This document shows, piece after piece, positions 24,876 through 35,718 of a stretch of DNA of 64,000 bases (position 1 is its first letter; the number at the start of each line of letters is the position of its first letter). The position numbers were made by a program, and so were the translations under genes. This DNA is from Erythrobacter donghaensis (GTDB lineage: Bacteria > Pseudomonadota > Alphaproteobacteria > Sphingomonadales > Sphingomonadaceae): the NCBI RefSeq assembly GCF_002155425.1, contig NZ_MUYG01000006.1, forward strand, positions 1 to 64,000, in the 5' to 3' direction. A model generated the notes under the pieces. That model was not told where the DNA came from, ran no database searches, and saw only the letters and a program-made list of their open reading frames with translations.

Positions 24876-25763
24876 TCAATCCGCCTTCTTGAACAGAAGC
24901 GTCATGCGGTCGCTTTCGCCGAGGCCCTTCAGATCGTCACGCTTGGTGGCGAGCACGGGGGGCATCTCCCACACGCCCTCGGCGTGGTCGGCGCTGTCCT
25001 TGGCATTGGCGTTGATCTCGCTCGCGGCGACCAGTTCGAAGCCCTGCAAGCGCATGAAGTCGATCACGTCCTGCTGCTTCAGATAGCCCTTGGTGCCGTT
25101 GGTGTAGGACCACGGCGCATCCGCCTTGGCGCGGTGCTGGACGATGCCGAGCAGGCCATCGTCCTTGAGCAGTTCGCGCATCGCCCGGATCTCGGTATCG
25201 GCGGTGCCGGCGCGCAGGATGTTGTGCATCGCCCGGATCACGAGGATGCGGTCGAAGGTGCCCTTCTGGCCTTCAAGATTGTCGAGCGTGATGCCGGAGA
25301 AGGCCTCGGGTGCCAGCCCCGTATAGCCTGCGACTTCCTTGCCGAAGCCCGCCGCAGAATCGCGGATGCGCTGCTGGCGGGTCGCATCGGGGGTGGCCGT
25401 GAGCGGGTTGGCGTAGAGGCCGACCAGCGCGCCTTCGCCGCCCAGATAGTGGCCCAGCAGGCGCGAATACCAGCCGCCGCCGGGTGCATATTCGCCGACC
25501 TTCATTTCGGGGCCGACATGGAAGAAGGCGAGTGTTTCAGCCGGGTGGCGGAAAGCATCACGGGCCTTGTCCTCGGCGCGGGTCGGGTGGTTGATCGCGC
25601 CCGACAGCGCCTCGCCATGCATCTTCATGAAATTGGCGGTGTCGAGGATATGGGCCTCGTCCATAGCACCGTGCCCGGCATGGCCGGCGTGGTTATCGGC
25701 GAGGACAGGCGCGGCGAGGGCGAGGCCGCTCGCCGAAGCGAGGGCAAGGATCAGCTTGTTCAT
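24876..25763 (-). CDS. exported class I SAM-dependent methyltransferase (COG4798-like)
   Basis: This 295-residue protein starts MNKLILALASASGLALAAPV, a signal peptide. The mature domain resembles predicted methyltransferases of the COG4798 group: EMKVGEYAPGGGWYSRLLG stands where a SAM-binding glycine motif would be, followed by FDRILVIRAMHNI and LKDDGLLGIVQHRA. A GGGAGAG ribosome site supports the ATG at 25763; longer frames are unsupported. An exported methyltransferase is odd because SAM is cytosolic; the family is nonetheless often predicted to be secreted. Substrate unknown. It diverges from msrA. Confidence 0.8.
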   Translation of the reverse strand: MNKLILALASASGLALAAPVLADNHAGHAGHGAMDEAHILDTANFMKMHGEALSGAINHPTRAEDKARDAFRHPAETLAFFHVGPEMKVGEYAPGGGWYSRLLGHYLGGEGALVGLYANPLTATPDATRQQRIRDSAAGFGKEVAGYTGLAPEAFSGITLDNLEGQKGTFDRILVIRAMHNILRAGTADTEIRAMRELLKDDGLLGIVQHRAKADAPWSYTNGTKGYLKQQDVIDFMRLQGFELVAASEINANAKDSADHAEGVWEMPPVLATKRDDLKGLGESDRMTLLFKKAD

Positions 25764-25860
25764 GGTGTAACTCTCCCGGGAGATTGAAAGAATAGCGGCC
25801 AGCCGGACTGGCAATGGCTGCGTGCTAGCCTATCTTTGCCAGAAACCAACGGAGAATTCG

Positions 25861-26415
25861 ATGAGCAACTTGGCAACAGCAATCATTGCAGGCGGCTGCT
25901 TCTGGTGCACCGAGGCGGTGTTCCGCGACGTGGTGGGCGTGACCAAGGTCGAAAGCGGCTATATCGGCGGCACCAAGGCGAACCCGACCTACAAGGAAGT
26001 CTGCACCGGCACCACTGGCCATGCCGAGGGCATCCGCGTGACCTTCGACACCGACACCATCAGCCTGGCCGAAATCTACGACGTGTTCCTCGGCACGCAT
26101 GATCCGACGCAGCTGAACCGCCAGGGCAATGACGTGGGAACGCAATATCGGAGCGCGATCTTCCCCCTCTCGAACGAACAGGGCGCCGAGGCCGAAGCCG
26201 CGATCGGGCGCTGGAATGCCGAGAATGGCAAGATGGCCGTGACCACGATCGAGGGCCTGTCGGACGGCGCGCAGATCAAGGAATGGTATCCCGCCGAGGA
26301 CTACCATCAGGAATACTGGGACGGCGAAGGCCAGCGCAATCCCTATTGCCTCGCGGTGATCCCGCCCAAGCTGATGAAGCTGCGCAAGAGTTTTCAGAAG
26401 TATGTGAAGGAATGA
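25861..26415 (+). CDS. msrA: peptide-methionine (S)-S-oxide reductase
   Basis: MsrA reduces the S-epimer of methionine sulfoxide in proteins. The 184-residue product has the active-site GGCFWCTEA with catalytic Cys13, plus the usual GHAEGIRVTFD and GNDVGTQYRSAIF. Cys16 is also present, but no clear C-terminal recycling cysteine pair is seen. The ATG at 25861 follows GGAGAATTCG. The stop overlaps the start of the next gene, so the two form an operon. Confidence 0.95.
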   Translation: MSNLATAIIAGGCFWCTEAVFRDVVGVTKVESGYIGGTKANPTYKEVCTGTTGHAEGIRVTFDTDTISLAEIYDVFLGTHDPTQLNRQGNDVGTQYRSAIFPLSNEQGAEAEAAIGRWNAENGKMAVTTIEGLSDGAQIKEWYPAEDYHQEYWDGEGQRNPYCLAVIPPKLMKLRKSFQKYVKE

Positions 26416-26897
26416 GAATGCGCCTCATGCTGGCACTCGCGCTGGCGGCAGCAGGCCTGCCTGCACTGGCAGCCCCCCCGCCGCCGCCGCCTCCCGCCGT
26501 GGTGGAGACAGAGAAGGCGTTCTTCGCGGCGCTGCCCCAGTTCATGCCGGCCGAGCATTCTGCCGCGCTCAAGGCCATGATCGCCGAAGACCTCGTGGTG
26601 ACCGAGGAAGGCGCGCCGATGCTGGAAGGGCGGGATGCCTGGCTGGCATGGCGCGAAGGTTTGGGGGGCGAGAAGGTCGAACGCTTCCAGATGCTGCGCG
26701 AGAAATTCTGGCGTGACCGGCAGGGCCGCATCGTCGTCGAGGAAACGTGGTTGCCGCTGGCGAAGGACGTGTTCTGGCATCCCGACCGCCCTCGCAAGCT
26801 GGTCGCCTACACCTTCAAGGACGGCCGCTTGATCCGCGTCGATTACCTCATCGCGCTCGACAGCGTCAGCTATCTCGATCCGGTGGAGCCGGGTTAG
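26412..26897 (+). CDS. exported NTF2-like (DUF4440-type) protein
   Basis: This 161-residue protein begins MRMRLMLALALAAAGLPALA, a signal peptide, then a proline run and a small alpha/beta domain. The pattern of a helix, LVVTEEGAPMLEGRDAWLAW and later KLVAYTFKDGRLIRVDYLIA suggests the NTF2/SnoaL fold. The ATG overlaps the msrA stop, so translation is coupled. It ends four bases into the convergent rsmB gene. No active site can be named; a periplasmic binding role is possible. Confidence 0.7.
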   Translation: MRMRLMLALALAAAGLPALAAPPPPPPPAVVETEKAFFAALPQFMPAEHSAALKAMIAEDLVVTEEGAPMLEGRDAWLAWREGLGGEKVERFQMLREKFWRDRQGRIVVEETWLPLAKDVFWHPDRPRKLVAYTFKDGRLIRVDYLIALDSVSYLDPVEPG

Positions 26898-28147
26898 GGT
26901 TTCACCCAGCGCGCGACGAAGAACCCATCCAGCCCGCCCTGCTCGGCGAGCATCCCCGGATGCGTGCGCAGCCAGCCTTCGGCGGTGGGAGCGAGACCTG
27001 CGGGGAGTTCCTCGGCGGTCATGGGCTGCGGTGTCAGCCCCAGTTCGGCGTCGATCCACGCCGCCTGTTCCTCGCCTTCCTCGGCCTCCAGCGAGCAGAC
27101 CGCATAGACCAGCACGCCGCCGGGGTTCAGCCATTCGGCGGCCTTGGCGGCGAGTTTGCGCTGCAACTCCACCATCTCGGCGATCTGCCCCTTGCCGATC
27201 CGGTGCAGCACGTCGGGGTGGCGGCGGCAGGTGCCCGTCGCGGAGCAAGGCGCGTCGATCAGGATCGCGTCGAAGCGGTGCTTCGGCTCCCACGCCAGCG
27301 CGTCCGCCCGCACGGGCGAAGCCTTGAGGCCGGTGCGCTTCAGATTGTCCTTGAGCAGGTCGAGCCGGCGCTTGCTCATGTCGAGCGCGGTGACCTTCCA
27401 GCCTGCTGCCGCCAACTGCATCGTCTTGCCGCCGGGCGCAGCGCACAGATCGAGCGCTGACCGCCCCTCGCCCGGCCCCAGCAGGCGTGCCGGAATCGAG
27501 GCCGCGAGATCCTGCACCCACCATGCGCCGTCCTTGAAATCGGCAAGGCTCTCCACCGCCGCCCCGCGCGGCAGGCGGATGTGGCCGCGCGCGAGGCTGA
27601 TGCCGCCCATTGCCACGGCGCGGGTCTGTGTTTCGGCCTCGTCCTTCAGGGCCAGATCGAGCTCGGGCGGGAAGGCCAGACCCGGCGCGACGGCGGCGGC
27701 CTTGTCCGCGCCCCAGCGCGCGACGACGCGTTCCGGCAGGGTCGGCGCCTCGGGCAGCGCGGGCTCCTGCTTTACCAGTGCCGAAAACACGCCATGCGCC
27801 AGCCGCCGCGGGCCGCCCGCGAGCAGCGGCAGCCCGGTCGCGATCACGGCGTGCGGCGGGGTATCGAGCCGCCATGCCTGCGCCAGCATCAGCCGCAGCA
27901 CCATGCGCGCCTTGGCATCATCGGGCAGGCGCTGCTTGGTCGCACTGTCGATCGCCGCGTCCAGATCGGTCAGCCAGCGCAAGCTCTCTCCCGCAATTGC
28001 GCGGGCCAGCGCGCGGTCGGGGGCCTTGCGCACATCGGCAAGGCTCGCGCCCTCGGCCTGCTCAAGCGTCTCGCCCCGCCGAAACACGGCATCGAGCAGG
28101 CGGAGCGCGGCGCGGCGCACGGGAAATCCGGGAGGTAAGGCCATCAC
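26894..28147 (-). CDS. rsmB: 16S rRNA (cytosine967-C5)-methyltransferase, RsmB/Sun family
   Basis: This 417-residue protein has an N-terminal NusB-like RNA-binding domain (residues about 1-135) and a SAM-dependent RNA m5C methyltransferase domain. Visible motifs are LDLCAAPGGKTMQLA, VTALDMSKRRLDLL, LIDAPCSATGTCRRHPD and VYAVCSLEAEEGEEQ, giving the catalytic cysteines of motifs IV and VI. Length fits RsmB. It is divergent from the small DUF1674 gene. Confidence 0.92.
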   Translation of the reverse strand: MMALPPGFPVRRAALRLLDAVFRRGETLEQAEGASLADVRKAPDRALARAIAGESLRWLTDLDAAIDSATKQRLPDDAKARMVLRLMLAQAWRLDTPPHAVIATGLPLLAGGPRRLAHGVFSALVKQEPALPEAPTLPERVVARWGADKAAAVAPGLAFPPELDLALKDEAETQTRAVAMGGISLARGHIRLPRGAAVESLADFKDGAWWVQDLAASIPARLLGPGEGRSALDLCAAPGGKTMQLAAAGWKVTALDMSKRRLDLLKDNLKRTGLKASPVRADALAWEPKHRFDAILIDAPCSATGTCRRHPDVLHRIGKGQIAEMVELQRKLAAKAAEWLNPGGVLVYAVCSLEAEEGEEQAAWIDAELGLTPQPMTAEELPAGLAPTAEGWLRTHPGMLAEQGGLDGFFVARWVKP

Positions 28148-28199
28148 CGGCCCCCTAACCTTCCTTGAAACAAAGTGCCAGCACGCGCATTTGGTTCAT

Positions 28200-28370
28200 A
28201 TGACCACGCAGAAGTCCGAAGCCGCCAAGGCCTTCAAGAAGCCCGCCCACTGGACCAACGATCCCGTGCCCGCGCCCAAGAAGACCGATCCCCTGAAGGA
28301 CGAGCCGCGCGATCTCTCCCCCACCCGCTACGGCGACTGGGAGAAGGACGGGATCGCCTGGGATTTCTGA
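28200..28370 (+). CDS. DUF1674 protein (SDHAF4-like succinate dehydrogenase assembly factor)
   Basis: This is a 56-residue protein whose C-terminus, SPTRYGDWEKDGIAWDF, is the family signature. Its mitochondrial relative SDHAF4 binds flavinylated SdhA during assembly of complex II. The basic, proline-rich N-terminal half is probably disordered. The ATG at 28200 gives the conserved length; the frame is open further upstream but over the rsmB start. No sdh genes are nearby. It ends eight bases from the stop of convergent chrA. Confidence 0.85.
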   Translation: MTTQKSEAAKAFKKPAHWTNDPVPAPKKTDPLKDEPRDLSPTRYGDWEKDGIAWDF

Positions 28371-28377
28371 GCGCGCC

Positions 28378-29721
28378 CTAAAGGCTGAGCGCCAGCCCGC
28401 CCGCGGCGCACACGGCGAGGATCCGCAGCACGCCCCATTTCGCGCCGAAGGCCAGCCCCAGCGCCAGCACCGCGAGCACGCCCGCGCGCCAGTCGAAGCT
28501 GGCGAGGTCGGGCCAGCTTACCCGCGCAGGCCCCACAGCCACCTCGCCAACCTGCGCGAACAGCACGTGGAGCGCGAACCATGCGGTGAGATTGCCGATC
28601 ACGCCGACGACCGCCGCGGTCACCGCCGCCAGCCCACCCTTAAGCCACACCGCCTGCCCCAGCCGGTCGATCCACGGGGCGAAGGCGAAGATCCACAGGA
28701 AGCACGGCGCGAAGGTAACCCAGGTCGTCAGCCCCGCGCCGATCAGCCCCGCCACCAGCGGCGTGAAGGGCTCAGGGCTGCGGAAGGCGGCGAGATAGCC
28801 GACGAACTGGGTGACGAGGATCAGCGGCCCCGGCGTGGTCTCGGCCAGCCCCAGCCCATCGGCCATCTCTCCGGGTCGCAACCAGCCGAAGCCCTGCACC
28901 GCCTCCTGCGCCATGTAGGCGAGCACGGCATAGGCCCCGCCGAAGGTCACCACCGCGAGCTGGGAGAAGAACGCACCGATCTGCCACAGCACATGACCCT
29001 GCCCGAGCGTGGCGGTGATCAGCAGCATCGGCGCGGCCCAGATCGCGCCCCAGACCATCACCGCGCTCACCGTCGCGCGCCAGGGCCGCGGCGGCAGGGT
29101 GCCGCTCGTCGCGCCGGGTTTGAGCGCCAGCCAATCGGGCCGGATCCGTGCCGCGATCATGCCGATCACGCCCGCGCCCAACACGATCAGCGGAAACGGC
29201 AGGTCGAGCAGGAACAGCCCGGCAAAGGCCCCCGCCGCCAGCCCGCGCTTCAATCCGGTGTCGAGCGCCCTCCCCGCAATCCGCAAGAGCGCTTGCACCA
29301 CGATCGCCAACACCGCTGCCTTCACCCCCAGAAACAGCGCCGCCACCCAGCCGAGGTTCGCCGCCAGCGCGTAGAGCATCGACAGCGCCAGAATGACCAC
29401 CGCGCCGGGGATCACGAACAGTAGCCCCGCCGCCAACCCTCCGCGCACCCCCTGCAAGCGCCAGCCGATCCACGTCGCAAGCTGCTGCGCCTCGGGCCCG
29501 GGGAGCAGGTGGCAGAAATTGAGCGCGTGGAGAAAATCGTCCTCGGCCACCCAGCGGCGCTCGTCCACCAGCACGCGGTGCATCAGCGCGATCTGTCCAG
29601 CGGGGCCGCCGAAGGACAATAGGCCGATGCGGGTGAAGGCGGAGAGAAGCTCGGAGAAGGTGGGTGCGGGGGCGGCCACCTCCGCTCCCGATGCGCCAGT
29701 CGAAACGTGGGTATCGGCCAT
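28378..29721 (-). CDS. chrA: chromate transporter, CHR family (long form)
   Basis: This 447-residue inner-membrane protein exports chromate. It consists of two homologous CHR halves with about ten to twelve hydrophobic segments. The family motif appears as FTRIGLLSFGGPAGQIALMH at about residues 29-48 and in the second half as LAVVTFGGAYAVLAYMAQEA, followed by GLAETTPGPLILVTQFVGY. The ATG at 29721 is used, with GAGG eight bases before it. No chrB or regulator is adjacent, and it appears monocistronic. Confidence 0.92.
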   Translation of the reverse strand: MADTHVSTGASGAEVAAPAPTFSELLSAFTRIGLLSFGGPAGQIALMHRVLVDERRWVAEDDFLHALNFCHLLPGPEAQQLATWIGWRLQGVRGGLAAGLLFVIPGAVVILALSMLYALAANLGWVAALFLGVKAAVLAIVVQALLRIAGRALDTGLKRGLAAGAFAGLFLLDLPFPLIVLGAGVIGMIAARIRPDWLALKPGATSGTLPPRPWRATVSAVMVWGAIWAAPMLLITATLGQGHVLWQIGAFFSQLAVVTFGGAYAVLAYMAQEAVQGFGWLRPGEMADGLGLAETTPGPLILVTQFVGYLAAFRSPEPFTPLVAGLIGAGLTTWVTFAPCFLWIFAFAPWIDRLGQAVWLKGGLAAVTAAVVGVIGNLTAWFALHVLFAQVGEVAVGPARVSWPDLASFDWRAGVLAVLALGLAFGAKWGVLRILAVCAAGGLALSL

Positions 29722-29979
29722 GCTCACCTCGAAAATGGCCTCGCCGCGCGAGCCTGCGCTGCGGAGGATGACGAGGCAACGCTTGGACCTGTCTCGGTCT
29801 GGACGGGAGGTTGCTGGGCCCCGTTGCCATGGTGATATTCTTAGCCGGGGCGCGGTTCAAGTGGCGGCACGACCCAAAGGCGGCGGGTGGCGGCACCCCG
29901 TTATCCTTGACTTCGTGCGGCCCTCGCCCTAGTTGCGCGGGCTTCCGTTTCCCCCTCGATTCTGACGAAAAGGCCAAGC

Positions 29980-30324
29980 ATGGCACGCGTTACCGTTGAA
30001 GATTGCGTCGACAAGGTTCCGAACCGCTTCGACCTCGTCCTGCTCGCCGCCCAGCGCGCGCGCGAAATTTCGGGCGGGAGCGAGCTGACCATCGATCGCG
30101 ATCGCGACAAGAACCCGGTCGTCGCGCTGCGCGAAATCGCCGAGGAAACCGTCACGCCGCGCGCTCTGCATGAATCGCTGGTCACCAGCCTTCAGAAGAT
30201 CCTGCCCGATGACGAGGACGAGGCCGACGAGATCGGCTCGCTCAGCCAGTCGGCCGAAGCGCTGCGGATCACGGCCTCGGCACCGGCGCGCACCTCTTCG
30301 CTGGGTGGCGATTACGACGGCTAA
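29980..30324 (+). CDS. rpoZ: DNA-directed RNA polymerase omega subunit
   Basis: The 114-residue omega subunit helps assemble RNA polymerase by clamping the beta-prime C-terminus. [20 protein letters not shown] and [11 protein letters not shown] are the family hallmarks, and [14 protein letters not shown] is also conserved. The C-terminal tail is an extended, low-complexity alphaproteobacterial form. AGGCC-rich leader DNA precedes the ATG. A strong hairpin follows the gene. Unlike many genomes, no spoT or gmk is adjacent. Confidence 0.95.
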   Translation: MARVTVEDCVDKVPNRFDLVLLAAQRAREISGGSELTIDRDRDKNPVVALREIAEETVTPRALHESLVTSLQKILPDDEDEADEIGSLSQSAEALRITASAPARTSSLGGDYDG

Positions 30325-30356
30325 GCGCCGCGTCGCCAATACAGTTCTGCCGTTTC

Positions 30357-30407
30357 GAGAGGGGCGGTCCAGACCGGGTTGAATCCTGCGTCCGGGCCGC
30401 CCCTCTC
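30357..30407 (+). terminator. rpoZ terminator hairpin
   Basis: GAGAGGGGCGG at 30357-30367 pairs perfectly with CCGCCCCTCTC at 30397-30407. The sequence GCATTT follows. The 29-nt loop is long, and the T tract is short. Confidence 0.55.
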
Positions 30408-30535
30408 GCATTTGGGCCGCAGACTTGACCGCACGCACTTGACCGCTTTCTGACCCGACCCCGCGGTGCTTGCCAAGCGCGGGAGGGGCGTTATCCCTGC
30501 GGTGTCACTCAGCGGTCATATCGGAAGGGGCGCGG

Positions 30536-31267
30536 ATGGCTTCGATTGCGGTCTATAGCGTCAAGGGCGGGGTCGGGAAGACGACGCTTGCGGTCAATCT
30601 CGCGTGGTGCGCCAGCGCGATCTCGCGCCGCAAGACGCTGCTGTGGGATCTCGACGCGGCCAATGGCTCGGGCTTTCTCTTGGGGGTGGATCCCAAGAAA
30701 AAGCGCAGCGCTGACAGCATGTTCGGCGAAGGTGCGGAACCGGCCAAGCTGATCCAGCCGACCGCATGGCCGGGGCTCGATCTGCTCCCGGCGGACGAGA
30801 GCATCCGCGCGCTCGACCGCCAGCTTGACCGGCTCGGCAAGAAGAAGCGGCTGGCCAAGCTGGTCGCCGCGCTCGCCAAGGATTACGACCGCATCATCTT
30901 CGATTGCCCGCCGGTGCTCAACGAACTCTCGGCGCAGGTGATGCGCGCCGCCGATTTGGTGATCGTGCCCCTGCCGCCCTCCCCGCTTTCGGCGCGCGCC
31001 TTCGAAGTGGTGTTCGAGGAAGTGCGCGGCAGCGGCAAGGGCCATCCGCCGATCCTGCCGGTGCTCTCGATGCTCGACCTGCGCCGGAGCCTGCACAAGC
31101 AGGCGCGCGAGGCGAACCCCACGTGGCCGGTGATCCCGCTCGCCAGCGCAGTGGAGCAATGCGCGGTTGAACGTCAGCCCGTCGGTGCCTTCGCTCCGCG
31201 CTCGCCCGCCGCCCGCGCCTTCGCGCAGCTGTGGACGGCGATCGAGCGCAAGCTGGCGGCGGGCTGA
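30536..31267 (+). CDS. ParA/MinD-family ATPase, solitary
   Basis: This 243-residue protein has the deviant Walker A motif YSVKGGVGKTTLAVNLAW at the N-terminus, the switch I-like DLDAANGS, and Walker B YDRIIFDCPPVLNELS. ParA relatives position DNA, chemoreceptor arrays or other cargo through ATP-dependent binding to the nucleoid. No parB or cargo gene adjoins it, so its cargo is unknown. The ATG at 30536 follows GGAAGGGG; the longer frame to 30470 is unsupported. Confidence 0.85.
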   Translation: MASIAVYSVKGGVGKTTLAVNLAWCASAISRRKTLLWDLDAANGSGFLLGVDPKKKRSADSMFGEGAEPAKLIQPTAWPGLDLLPADESIRALDRQLDRLGKKKRLAKLVAALAKDYDRIIFDCPPVLNELSAQVMRAADLVIVPLPPSPLSARAFEVVFEEVRGSGKGHPPILPVLSMLDLRRSLHKQAREANPTWPVIPLASAVEQCAVERQPVGAFAPRSPAARAFAQLWTAIERKLAAG

Positions 31268-31333
31268 AGCCCTCTTTCGCACTTGCGGAAACTGCGCCTA
31301 TAACGGGGCACACGGGACCGAAGGGGCGGAATA

Positions 31334-32389
31334 ATGAACGGGTTGGGCGACGGCATCGGCACGGTGATCGAAGGCGGCCTGCTGGCCCGCGCGGTGGAAC
31401 CCGGCGCGGGCGAGGGCGCCGGACACGCCGCAGCCCCGGTGACCTGCGCCAATTGCCAGACCGTCCACAATGGCCACTTCTGCCCCGAATGCGGGCAGAC
31501 CGCGCATATCCACCGCAGCCTTGCCGCGATCGGGCATGACATCATGCACGGGGTGCTGCACCTCGACGGCAAGCTGTGGGAGACGCTGCCGCTGCTGGCG
31601 TTCAAGCCGGGGCAGCTCACGCGCCGCTACATCGCAGGGGAGCGCGCCAAGTTCGTCAGCCCGATGGCGATGTTCCTGTTCACCGTCTTTGCCATGTTCG
31701 CGGTGTTTCAGATGGTCGGGATCGGCACCCCGACCGATCTGCCCTCCGAATTCTTAGGTTCGGGCAGCGACAGCACATTCCGCAACGAAATTCGCGATCA
31801 GATCATCACGCTCGAGAAAGAGCGGGTGGATCTGCCGGACGCGAGCCCCCGCCGCGCGCAGATCGACAACGAGCTCAAGGGTCTCAACATGATCCTCGAA
31901 GGATCGCCGGGCACGCTCGAAAAATCGAACAGCGGCGTCACATTCGGCACCGGGATCGACTGGCTGGACAAGGGCCTCATCGCGAAGTGGAAGAAGAACC
32001 CCAGCCTGATGCTCTACAAGCTGCAATCGAATGGCTACAAATTCAGCTGGTTGCTGATCCCGCTATCGATCCCCTTCGTGTGGCTGATGTTTGCGTGGCG
32101 GCGGCAGTACAAGGCCTATGACCACGCGGTGTTCGTCACCTATTCGCTCAGCTTCATGTCGCTGCTGTTCATCGCCATGTCGATCATCAGCGTGATCCCG
32201 GGCGGCGCAGGCTGGGCCGCGCTGCTGTTCTTCGTGAGCGTGCCGCTGCATCTCTACAAGCAGCTGCGCCACGCCTACAGCCTCAGCCGGTTCTCCGCGT
32301 TCTGGCGATTGAGCGTGCTGCTGCTGTTCTCGATCCACATCGTGCTGACGCTGTTCCTGCTGATCGTGGGCGCACTGGGCGCCTTCTGA
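31334..32389 (+). CDS. DUF3667 membrane protein
   Basis: This 351-residue protein has a zinc-ribbon-like pair (CANCQTVHNGHFCPECGQT) at about residues 36-55, then a conserved amphipathic region (LTRRYIAGERAKFVSPMAMF) and four hydrophobic segments at about 110-125, 235-250, 270-295 and 325-350. This layout is that of DUF3667 proteins, of unknown role. A variable, charged loop of about 100 residues lies between the first and second membrane segments. It is downstream of the ParA-like gene by 66 bp and may be co-transcribed. Confidence 0.8.
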   Translation: MNGLGDGIGTVIEGGLLARAVEPGAGEGAGHAAAPVTCANCQTVHNGHFCPECGQTAHIHRSLAAIGHDIMHGVLHLDGKLWETLPLLAFKPGQLTRRYIAGERAKFVSPMAMFLFTVFAMFAVFQMVGIGTPTDLPSEFLGSGSDSTFRNEIRDQIITLEKERVDLPDASPRRAQIDNELKGLNMILEGSPGTLEKSNSGVTFGTGIDWLDKGLIAKWKKNPSLMLYKLQSNGYKFSWLLIPLSIPFVWLMFAWRRQYKAYDHAVFVTYSLSFMSLLFIAMSIISVIPGGAGWAALLFFVSVPLHLYKQLRHAYSLSRFSAFWRLSVLLLFSIHIVLTLFLLIVGALGAF

Positions 32390-32398
32390 CCGGCGAGG

Positions 32399-32818
32399 TC
32401 AGGGGCAGGGATAGGTCTTCGCCATCAGATCGGCGAAGGCATCGGCGAGCGTCATGTTCGCCTGCTCGTCGGGCGCGTAAGACCGCAGATGCGGGATCAG
32501 GTTATCGCTGGACAGGTCGATCTGCGTTTCGGGAAGGCAGCTGTGCGGTGCCTGCCCGGCGGCGCGCTCCGCCTGAATCCGTGCCCGGTAGGCATTGGCG
32601 GTGGCCTTCATCTCTTCAATCGTGCGGGTGAAATCGGGATGCCTGGTGGCGTCGAAAGTCCCGGTTTCCTCGATCTCCTTGCGGATCGCGAGCCCGTCGA
32701 TCTGCTCCCAACGCACGAGATAATCGGCGACCGTTGTTTCGGCCCCGGTCTCGTCGGCGGCGGCTGGGACGGTGGTAACGAACGCCAAAACCAGAGCGGG
32801 AACCAAGTAACGACGCAT
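32399..32818 (-). CDS. exported hypothetical protein
   Basis: This 139-residue protein has a signal peptide (MRRYLVPALVLAFVTTVPAA) and an acidic, helical mature part with two cysteines (SCLPETQ and the C-terminal TYPCP) that could form a disulfide in the periplasm. No family is recognised. Its ribosome-binding sequence GGGAGG forms the 3' arm of the hairpin that ends ftsH upstream, so expression may depend on read-through or on its own promoter. Confidence 0.65.
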   Translation of the reverse strand: MRRYLVPALVLAFVTTVPAAADETGAETTVADYLVRWEQIDGLAIRKEIEETGTFDATRHPDFTRTIEEMKATANAYRARIQAERAAGQAPHSCLPETQIDLSSDNLIPHLRSYAPDEQANMTLADAFADLMAKTYPCP

Positions 32819-32823
32819 GAAAA

Positions 32824-32864
32824 AACCTCCCGGAGCACTCGCATCAGCGAAGCACCGGGAGGTT
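32824..32864 (-). terminator. intrinsic terminator of ftsH
   Basis: On the minus strand AACCTCCCGG pairs with CCGGGAGGTT over a 21-nt loop and is followed directly by a T run that ends two bases before the next gene's ATG. It lies 35 bp after the ftsH stop. The 3' arm doubles as the ribosome site of 32399-32818. Confidence 0.8.
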
Positions 32865-32899
32865 GAACCTTTGGTGAATTCTCAGGCAGCGTCGGGAGG

Positions 32900-34855
<1,956 letters not shown>

Positions 34856-34961
34856 CGGCAGGGAATCCTTTCGTCTGCGACAATGTAGGACGCCGCGGCT
34901 GAATGGCAAGATAATGCGCCTGCCACGCAGCGATGCTAATTTTCGAACAGCGTGATGCGAA

Positions 34962-35624
34962 TTATCGATGGGTCGGAGCGGCATAGGCAGCGAGGAACAC
35001 CTCCACCGCGCCGCGGATGCGCCGGTCACGCTCCTGCGGGCTCACATCGGCGCCGAAGCGGCGCTCCAGATCGCCCATGCCCTTGCACAGCGAGACGAAT
35101 TGTTCGGCCGCCAGCAGCGGGTCTTCGATCACCAGTTCGCCCGCTTCTGCTGCGCGCGCCAGCCATGCGCCGAAGCCCTGCTTCATGCGCCACGGCCCGG
35201 CTTCGAGAAAGGCCGCGCCGATCGCCGGATCATGCTCGGTTTCGGCGGCGATGCGGCGTTCGAACTGGATCATCTCGGGGCGGAAAAGGAAGCCGTGGAT
35301 CGCTTGCCCGATTGCGGTCAGGCGTTCGCGAATCGTGCCGGCCGGCATGGTTTCGAGCGAAAAGTGCCCGCGCATCTTTTCGCATTCGCATTCGACCGCG
35401 GCGGCAAACAGCGCGCGCTTGTCGCCGAACTGGTTATAGATCGTGACCTTGGAGACACCCGCATCGGCCGCGACCTGTTCGATCGCGGTGGCGGCATAGC
35501 CGTGCTGGAAGAAGTGCTGGGCCGCCGTTTCGACAATCGCCAGCCGCTTGCCTTCATCGAGCGGACGCCCGACCCGGCGGGCTGCTGGATTTTTTCTCGA
35601 AACTGATAAACTGCCGGTTGACAA
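34962..35624 (-). CDS. TetR-family transcription repressor
   Basis: This protein has about 220 residues. The N-terminal helix-turn-helix is [20 protein letters not shown] at about residues 46-65, preceded by [10 protein letters not shown]; the C-terminal part is a helical ligand and dimer domain of the AefR-like type. The start is assigned as TTG at 35624, giving a basic N-terminus; other starts are possible. It is divergent from the exporter operon 35719-40074, and the short gap holds a palindrome between promoter boxes. It probably represses that operon and itself. Confidence 0.87.
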   Translation of the reverse strand: MSTGSLSVSRKNPAARRVGRPLDEGKRLAIVETAAQHFFQHGYAATAIEQVAADAGVSKVTIYNQFGDKRALFAAAVECECEKMRGHFSLETMPAGTIRERLTAIGQAIHGFLFRPEMIQFERRIAAETEHDPAIGAAFLEAGPWRMKQGFGAWLARAAEAGELVIEDPLLAAEQFVSLCKGMGDLERRFGADVSPQERDRRIRGAVEVFLAAYAAPTHR

Positions 35625-35662
35625 TGTGAACGGTCCCGTTCAATTAAACGCTACCGTTCAAT
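35618..35662 (+). promoter_or_regulatory. exporter-operon promoter with TetR operator
   Basis: TTGACA at 35618-35623 looks like a -35 box, with AATTAA about 18 bases later as a weak -10. Between them is the palindrome TGAACGG-TC-CCGTTCA at 35627-35642, and a further half-site CCGTTCAAT at 35654-35662 repeats 35636-35644. A dimeric repressor bound here would block polymerase. Confidence 0.6.
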
Positions 35663-35718
35663 ATTGGGCTGTCAGGCTCAGGATTGCAACCCTCCCCCGT
35701 CGCAGAGGTTCCCCGCCC

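Noticed and set aside
23751..25787. 678-residue plus-strand frame
   Set aside because: It runs antisense across three well-identified minus-strand genes, lacks a domain pattern, and reflects high GC in the wobble position.
29722..29979. Riboswitch upstream of chrA
   Set aside because: No fluoride, manganese or other known aptamer signature was found in this 258-bp gap; nothing else stands out in it.
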